The position numbers and the translations under genes were made by a program. The notes under the pieces were generated by a model. That model was not told the DNA's origin and did not search any database. It saw only the letters and a program-made list of their open reading frames with translations. Below are positions 57,838-64,000 of a stretch of DNA of 64,000 nucleotides, piece by piece (the stretch's first letter is position 1; each line of letters opens with the position of its first letter). The stretch is from Tetraselmis striata (lineage: Eukaryota > Chlorophyta > Chlorodendrophyceae > Chlorodendrales > Chlorodendraceae): contig VCJN01001341.1 in the NCBI GenBank assembly GCA_006384855.1, forward strand, positions 1-64,000, given 5' to 3'.

Positions 57838-60800
57838 ACACGTGAACCGGCAGCCATCATGGGGCACCGTTCCTCGCATGCCACATCACTACTTATTCAA
57901 ACCTGAGAATCAGTACCGACTAGCCCCCGAAACACTGATTTGGAACGCATTATAGCGGGTAATCAAGACGGCGGGTACGCATTATAGCGGGTAATCAAGA
58001 CGGCGGAACGCATTATAGCGGGTAATCAAGATAAATGTTTGGGGGGGGCAAGGCGGGTCAACGAGCGCTTGGTGGCCGGTGGCCGATGCACGCTTGCCGC
58101 TTCTAGCTTGGCTAGTGGTGGACAGTGGCACATACCTTGGTGAGCAGCGCCACGTCCTGGCGGCCACACAGTCGATGATCAGACAACTGGCATGGAGGGC
58201 ACTGGGCGCATCAAGAGGCAGGTGTCGCTGGACAGAAGAAGGGGGGGATTGGGTGTGCTCGCCTGCCCGGTGCTGTGGTCTGTCCCCTGAACCAGATAGG
58301 GCAGGTAGCCCATCCCACGCAGAGCACTGCTATCCGCAAGCTTGGCGAGCACGGAGCAGTCCTCTACCTGCAAGCGCCCCAGGCTCAGCAGCAGTGGCGC
58401 TGAAAGCAGCAGCGGCGGCGACAGGGCTTTGGCAGGCGCGGTGCAATGATGTGGACGGCGCCGCCCGCAGCGCGGACCTCTGATAGGCCCAGGACGTCGG
58501 CACCCAGGCGCGCGATGACGGCCCCCGCCCGCTCAATGTGCGCCGCCGCCGCAGAGGCGCCGCATCTGCAGATCGAAGGACACACCTCGTTAGTGGCTGC
58601 AGAGGCGAACGGTCGACAGATATCGCCCGTTGCAATGCCACATCACAAATGCACAAATAATGATTAACTTGGACAAAACAAATAAAAGACGCATAAGCAG
58701 ACAGTGCGACGTGTTATGTCATTAAATCGGATTTATATTTCATGTTGAATGTTGGAGCCCTACTCCAATGGCGGTACGGGTGCCGGCGCACTTGCACGGA
58801 ATCGGCAGTAATAAAAGACCCTTTTGGGGACGACTGTGAGCGATGTCTTAGTTCCGTAACGTGTTCGTTGTATATTCGTTTTGGTACAGGATTTCCAACG
58901 GCAGGCGCTTTCTTATAAATGTTTTTTCAGTATGTGCCCCGGCACCCTTAGCGTAGTAACAGTCGCAGAGCTTCACTTTGTATTGAGCTTTGCTTTTTTT
59001 CGCGCCACCAGGACAGAGATGACAACAGTGAAACCCTTGCAGCGTCTCTACAATGGCCGTTTAGGCAGCGCAGTAAGGGAAAGCCCAGGGTAGGCGACGC
59101 TCCGTTTAGTCATCAAGGAAATTGATGCCGAAGCATTCCGCAAGACTAATTAGAGGCCAGTGACGCTTTGCTGGTGAAGAGGTAAAGCCGCCCAGCTAAA
59201 GCAGTGCATGCTCCGTTGACTTGAGTGTGGCACTACTGCAGATGGCACTGCAGGCCGACCCAACAATCGCCGGGTTGAACGGCGCCGCGATGCGCCCCGG
59301 CAGGGAGCGGGGACGTACCCCTCCTTGTCGCCAAGGGGGCACTGCGTGGAGCCCTGGTCCCACGGGGATGTCTGCGGGTCGTCCACGCCGTCGAAAAGGA
59401 AGTAGATGTTCCACGCCGCCAGGCGCAGGCGGCTGCGGTCGGGTCGCCGGTCACCTGACAGAGCATGGCACCCAGTGGGGTAGCAGGCGGACAAGGCGCT
59501 CATGGAAAGGGGGAGCAAGTCGGGGTGGGAAATGCATGCGCGGGGCGGCCATGCGCTGCAGCATTTCATCGGGTTTTTGGGTCGGAAAGCAATGGATTTT
59601 GTTCTGCAGCAATGAGTCGGAATATTCGTGTGGTATTCGTGGTGTATTCTGATATACCTCAAAATAAATATAGTTCTTTTCTTTCTTTGTGCGCAGGGGG
59701 GGGGGGGGGGGGGGGGTCAAGAACGATAGTTGGGCTTGCCCGCGGGGTGGGACTTGCCCCAACTCGCATTACTCGAATTGGCCGACGCCACCAGTGTTGG
59801 AAATTCCGTCACTGGCCTCCAATTAGTCTTGCGGAATGCTTCGGGAATTTGCTTGTTGACTATAACGGAGCGTCACCTACCAAGGGCTTTCCGTAACTGG
59901 ATCGCTGACTAAACGGCCGTCATCGAGATGCTGTAAGTGTTTCACTGGTGCCAGTCCTGTCCCGGGGGCGGAAAACAAAACGATAATACACCGCATACCC
60001 AAATCGCGGTTACGGTAGGTAGGTTAGGTTGCAGTAGGTTACGGTAGGCAGCAGCCTCGGCGACGTGTGACTCGGTTTGGTCCAATTCAGCGATCAGAGC
60101 GGCGGCGCCTCAATGCGCGTCTTTGTGAGCGACGCCTGTCAGCCTGTAAGGGCGCCCACTCAATGATGCCGCACAGGTGTTATGGCTGCTATCGACGCAT
60201 GCATTACTGGTCCACAGCAGCAGCGGCGGGTAAAGAGGCATTGCCAGTTGCCTGTCCCTGCTAATAAGAATACTGATAATCTTAGCACCGTGATCAGCTG
60301 CTTGCAGAGCGCTCAGTCAGCGTACGAGCGCAGCAAAAGCAGCCACGACATGATGGGATACGCACAGTCGGGAAGGGAAGGGAGGACGCCTACGGCGACT
60401 CACCTCCCCGGGGCGGCGCCTCGGCGCACTCCTTCCCCCTAGTCCCGGCTTGCGGCCAGTCGTTGCAATCAGGCAGCGGCGGCGGGCTGCCGGGTGTGAC
60501 CTCCGGGGGGCTTGTCGGCTCAGCGGGCGGGCCTGCCGGCGGTGCCGCTGCGAGGGGGCTGCAGCTCTCGCTGCTGGCAGACAGCGACACGCAGGCGCCA
60601 GCGCTGCCGGCGCCGCAGAGGCAGTCGGCTGGGTGCACCGACCATTCCGCCGCAGCCGCCGCTTGCCACGCCGCCTCGCTGTCACTCCTGCCACAGCCGC
60701 CAGTGGCACGCAAGAGTAGCCGGCCCACGCGCGGGTACAGTGAGCGATCAGAGGGAGAGGAGAGGACGGAATGGGAGGGCTGACATGGGCGCCAGAGCGT

Positions 60801-61963
60801 CGGCGGGTTACCCTGTTGGGGAGGCGCCTGGGCGGCGGAGCAGCGTGTGGTCGCGCGTGGCGCCCTCCAGCCCGAGTACCCCCCAGCCCTGGCCCTCCCG
60901 CCAGCCGCCGCCGCCGTGCGGGACTCCCACGACGTCCACCACCTCGTACGCGCCTGACCCAGGCCGGCGCCGCGCCAGGCCCACGGCGTCGTCGCCGTTG
61001 AAGGTGAGGCCGCCGCTGACGGCGTCTGCCAGGTCCGACAGCGGCGGCTCCGCCCGGGAGGACGCCACAATCCACGTCTGCCCGGCCTGCGGTGTGTGGC
61101 CCGGGTGCCAATCAGACACGGGCAGGCCCCATCCGTGTCCCTAAGCACTGCTCAAAGCGACAAGCCGACACCCAGTTTCCCCAAGGGCAACGCTGCTGGA
61201 TTCGTTCACTGGTGGCTGCTGTGGTGCCATCCCAAACCCGACTCACTCAGCACAAATCGCCACGCTAGCTAGTCCCTTTCATGGCGCATCACTGTGCAGG
61301 TAGGTCGCGCTGGCAGCACTTACCGCCAGGGTTGTCCCGCCGGGGGAGTCTGGCTCCAGCAGGGGCTGATGGAGCACCGCAGCAGTGGTCAGCGGGTGCG
61401 TATGAGTTAGCTGCTGGGTCAGGTGGAGGGAGAAGGGGGGGGGGGGGATAGGACAAACGCTCCCAGGCGCAACTATATGCCGCGGCAACAGCGATGGGGA
61501 CTAGGGGGCTGATCGCCGTTAGATGGCGTCATAGGCTATGCTACTGTTCCTTGGCGGCGCAACTCAGCATACACCATCGTCGCTGCCACGCCACCCAATC
61601 TCGAACCCTGGGGGCGGAGCCCCCCCCCCCCCCCCCCCCCCCCCCCGGCCCCACCCCCGGCCCCGAACTTGAGAACAAATAACTACCAAAATGCCGGAGC
61701 TGCGGGGGATTCACCTGCATCATCTCCTGCCAGTCGCCCCCGTTGCTGGCCCGCCACAGGGCGTACTGCGACAGGTCCACGTCCTGGGAGGCCCTCAGAG
61801 CGACAGCCTTGTTCCAGCCAGTGCCTTCGACGTATTCAGCCAGGATGAGGCTGCGCCCGTCGACCGCCTCCGCGCTTGCTTGCTGCCACCAACAGCTGAG
61901 GCAAACCGCGGCGACCGCCAGCAGCAGCGCTTTCCGTCGACAGACTCGTCGGCTCAGCGCCAT
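56324..61963 (-). CDS. Secreted lamin-tail-domain + endonuclease/exonuclease/phosphatase (EEP) protein
   Basis: Thirteen exons close in frame (640 residues): 61963-61715, 61365-61324, 61086-60812, 60687-60404, 59454-59319, 58565-58478, 58367-58263, 58156-58136, 57773-57690, 57311-57159, 57061-56939, 56803-56720, 56602-56324. A signal peptide (KALLLAVAAVCLSCWWQQASA) is followed by a lamin-tail domain (SLILAEYVEGTGWNKAVAL, FNGDDAVGLARR, ATRDHTLLRRPG), a Cys/Pro-rich linker, then an EEP domain. EEP motifs: LAAWNIYF (Asn), ADVLGLSE (catalytic Glu), GQDVALLTK, PVRGSTCGF, FIQIHLKA (His), IIAGDFND (Asp/Asn), QIDHILVS and SFDHFPVLVDI (terminal Asp-His). All expected catalytic positions are present. 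The architecture resembles bacterial extracellular nucleases (ExeM/NucH type). A hydrophobic C-terminus (FGIAMCLLCLSYL) suggests a GPI-anchor signal (inference). Substrate (DNA, RNA, phosphoester) cannot be told. Confidence 0.88.
57545..57585 (+). repeat. Dispersed repeat family C, copy 3 (core only)
   Basis: Contains ccctgccttgcctgtcagag followed by gtcaattgcagac, matching the core of the repeat at 14020-14130. It lies in intron 9 of the LTD-EEP gene. Confidence 0.4.
57789..57834. repeat. CA microsatellite (~23 units) next to a 3' splice site
   Basis: Reads as TG repeats on the sense strand of the LTD-EEP gene and ends about 15 nt before the acceptor of exon 9. Confidence 0.95.
57942..58031. 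repeat. 31-32-bp tandem repeat, three copies
   Basis: The unit acgcattatagcgggtaatc (then aagacggcgg) starts at about 57945, 57977 and 58008, in intron 8 of the LTD-EEP gene. Confidence 0.95.
58992..59163 (-). mobile_element. LINE 3'-end copy in intron 5 of the LTD-EEP gene
   Basis: The minus strand matches 59794-59987 and 4245-4438 (cttgcggaatgcttcggc, gacgctgcaagggtttcact) and ends in an A-rich tail (gcgcgaaaaaaagc). Confidence 0.7.
59794..59987 (+). mobile_element. LINE 3'-end copy in intron 4 of the LTD-EEP gene
   Basis: Matches 4245-4438 from tgttggaaattccgtca to gtcccgggggcggaaaac. It is antisense to the host gene. Two copies in opposite orientation sit about 630 bp apart. Confidence 0.75.
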
Positions 61964-63590
61964 ATCGTGCCCTGGAGGCGCGGAGCGCTGAGGTGCCGGA
62001 AGGCTGCAGCCAGCGCCGGGTGCACACAGATGTACGGATAACCCCCGCGCTGTCGTGCCGAATCTAGGTTAGTCGCTACCTGTACTGTGCACGAGCCCCC
62101 GGCATGGTTACCCGCCGCCTTTGTCTCGTCGTCTCGGATAGTGCTGGTGGCGGCGACGACAACAAGAAAGGCACGAACGTGACTACAACAATGGACGAGG
62201 CGTGCGCAGCTATTCGATCTCGGCGCGGCTCGCTAGGCCCCGCAGCGACACGAGATTTTCGACTGGTTTCGGAGCCGGGAGTGAGCATGCTGCTGAGCTC
62301 CGAAACCGCCCGAAGCGCCGCGGAAGAGCACTGCGCACTGCTTACTGTATTGATGCCGCGCGCGAAAACATAGTACACCGACTACTACCGCACTGCTATC
62401 TCATACCAGCAGCGCAGTGGCAGATGAGCAGGCACAATGATCATTTTTGATGACAAGCAACAGAACGCCGAATGATCGAACAATAGGCTGTCTCCATAGT
62501 GCCTGTCGCTTTTACTTAGTAGGCGCCGGACTAGCATTAGATTCCAATTGTTATTATTTGTATGTTCCTTGGGACGGGGCAATAGGTGTATGTATTTAGA
62601 TCCCTCAAGTAAATTCTCGAGTAGCTGGTCTGGACAGCCCGCCGGACTTTTTTAGTTTGTGATATGACCTTTCAAGATAATGTTTCGGCAATTTGAATTA
62701 TATACAGCAGATCGTATACGAGTAGACCAAATTCAGGAACCGCCCCTTAGTCATACCTGAGATTCTGGACATGTCAGTGTGCCCCATCGTCCAGGACCAG
62801 CATATAATCATTAGAACGAGCGATAGAGCCATTACAGGATGTATGTTACTACTGTGTTATGACTGACTGACTGACTGACTGACTGACTGTATCGGCGGTA
62901 CATATATCCTGCCCCTGCTAGGATGGCAGGCCGTATGGTTGTGTGTCTGGTGTATGCTGCACACTGGCAGGAGGCTGAAAACACTACTGCTGCTGAATAG
63001 AATGTCGTTGAAAGCGCCGTCGTAAATAATTCAAACTGCCAACTGCTGCTGCTGTTGCATTTTAGCAATGCGCTCACCGCGAAAGATTGGATGAGGCTCT
63101 TCACAGCAGCAATTATATGTATCTTGACTGTGCCCCATGTCATCACATTGTAGGGCGCGGCAGTGTTTTGAATGCGTCAAAAAGCAAGTTCGAGCACCGG
63201 TATCGCGTGCAGCAATAATTGTGGCCCCTCGGAGTGATTCCACACTGGCATCATGGCGCTGCCAGCGCATCAGCAGGCAATACACATAAAAAACTCAACA
63301 CCTGGAAATGTCGCGGTGATGGCTTGAATACTACCGTTCCATCGAGGAGCACATCCTCTGTGTCACTGAACTATCAGCATCATCGTTTTCGCCAGTCGCC
63401 GTACTGCGTGTTTCAGTGCACTGCCCTGATTGATGCCACACCATACCCCACCTCCCCCTCTGCTTCATCATTATCAGTGCATTGATGCTGCGGACGATGC
63501 TTGCACCCGCGTATTTGGTGTGAGCATGTAGTCTCCGAGATTGTTACACTTTGCAGCTGGGTATAGGCGCTCAGAGAGCAGAACCTCTCA
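61964..63590. other. Intergenic: LTD-EEP promoter side and pentapeptide 3' region
   Basis: No gene recognised. A + frame at 62104-62373 has no known domain and lies in the LTD-EEP promoter area. A (GACT)n tract lies at about 62859-62890. Confidence 0.4.
62859..62890. repeat. GACT microsatellite
   Basis: About seven tandem gact/tgac units. Confidence 0.9.
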
Positions 63591-63946
63591 TTACGGGCAA
63601 AACAGGGACTCCCGGGTGTCCACCCCGGTGACAGGGTTGACTCCCTTGGCAATCTTGCACAGCGTATCATTGATGTCCTTCAAGCCGCAATGCAAAGGGA
63701 TAGCAGCCAGCAATCAGCCCGACGTCAGCGGGGCAGGCAGGCAAGGAAGCGAAATGGAGGGAATTGGCAGGAGGGGGGGGGGCCTCTCCACCTTGCGGAG
63801 GATGACATCCGTCCAGTCACTGTTCTCGATGGTGCCAACTTTATCCAGGCGGGCGGAGCTGAAGATTGCGCCCTCCAGCTGCGCGTCCTTCAGGTTAGCG
63901 CCAGTGAGGTTGCAGGTGCCCAGGTTGGCGTTGCTCAGGTCGGCGC
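63591..63946 (-). CDS. Pentapeptide-repeat protein, thylakoid-lumen type, 3' exons only
   Basis: Two exons: 63946-63792 and 63677-63591 (stop). The 5' part lies beyond the right edge. The first exon shows A(D/N)LXX repeats: GADLSNANLGTCNLTGANLK, DAQLEGAIFSSARL, then ENSDWTDVILRK, which form a right-handed quadrilateral beta helix. The last exon reads DINDTLCKIAKGVNPVTGVD TRESLFCP. The conserved NPxTGxxTRESLxC tail with paired Cys is characteristic of plastid lumenal/cyanobacterial pentapeptide proteins (TL15/TL17-like). Molecular function is unknown; a photosynthetic-membrane role is inferred from the family. Confidence 0.85.
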
Positions 63947-64000
63947 CTGACATGTGCGGCACACCTCTTTAGTGTTCGCCGTACTACAGAGCTGTGAGCC

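Noticed and set aside
60317-61111. 264-residue minus-strand ORF
   Set aside because: Alternative frame of LTD-EEP exons 3-4. The spliced frame has the LTD motifs; this one is Arg/Ala-rich noise.
62104-62373. 89-residue plus ORF starting MVTRRLCLVV
   Set aside because: Sits in the promoter region of the LTD-EEP gene and has no recognisable domain. Not enough to call a gene.

Overview
This window is nuclear DNA of a eukaryote, most likely a chlorophyte green alga. The conserved genes are split by short GT-AG introns. They include plant/algal families: a plant-specific PF09713-type protein, a plastid-type pentapeptide protein, a CBM20 starch-binding protein and an SBP-like N-terminus. Candidate TGTAA poly(A) signals and TOC1-like (DIRS) retroelement debris point the same way. 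The species cannot be named from sequence alone. Long G or C homopolymer tracts (about 13-26 nt) occur throughout, many in introns.

Layout. 1-11.4 kb is mobile-element debris: the 5' part of an apparently intact Mutator-like transposase gene running off the left edge; an AT-rich island of decayed reading frames; a LINE 3' end; a nest of broken DIRS-type retroelement domains (RT, RNase H, tyrosine recombinase) bracketed by two ~200-bp direct repeats; and a tRNA-derived SINE with target-site duplications. 11.8-13.6 kb is SEC61 alpha (4 exons, complete). 13.6-20 kb is gene-poor, with fragments only. 20.1-23.2 kb is an organelle-type RsgA GTPase. 24.6-27.3 kb (minus) is a probable mitochondrial ribosomal protein mS35. 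29.2-30.6 kb is a CBM20 protein and 31.4-32.6 kb (minus) a PF09713-type protein; these two converge. 33.6-39.2 kb is again transposon debris (LINE end, DUF7869 pseudogene, unknown frameshifted ORF pair) next to a ~1.7-kb satellite-like array. 39.7-41.4 kb is a TBC-domain Rab-GAP (6 exons, complete). 44.2-52.7 kb (minus) is a large secreted modular protein built from repeated two-exon modules and PT-rich linkers. 56.3-62.0 kb (minus) is a 13-exon secreted LTD + endonuclease/exonuclease/phosphatase protein with a hydrophobic C-terminus. The right edge holds the 3' exons of a thylakoid-lumen-type pentapeptide-repeat gene.

The genes form no operon. They are individually transcribed and cover ER translocation, organelle translation, Rab signalling, starch binding and the cell surface. 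Two neighbouring minus-strand genes (44-52 and 56-62 kb) both encode secreted proteins. Exon coordinates were derived by hand from reading frames, phases and splice consensus. SEC61, TBC, CBM20 and the LTD-EEP gene close in frame end to end. mS35 has one unresolved internal exon, RsgA an uncertain 3' end, and the modular gene one unresolved junction.
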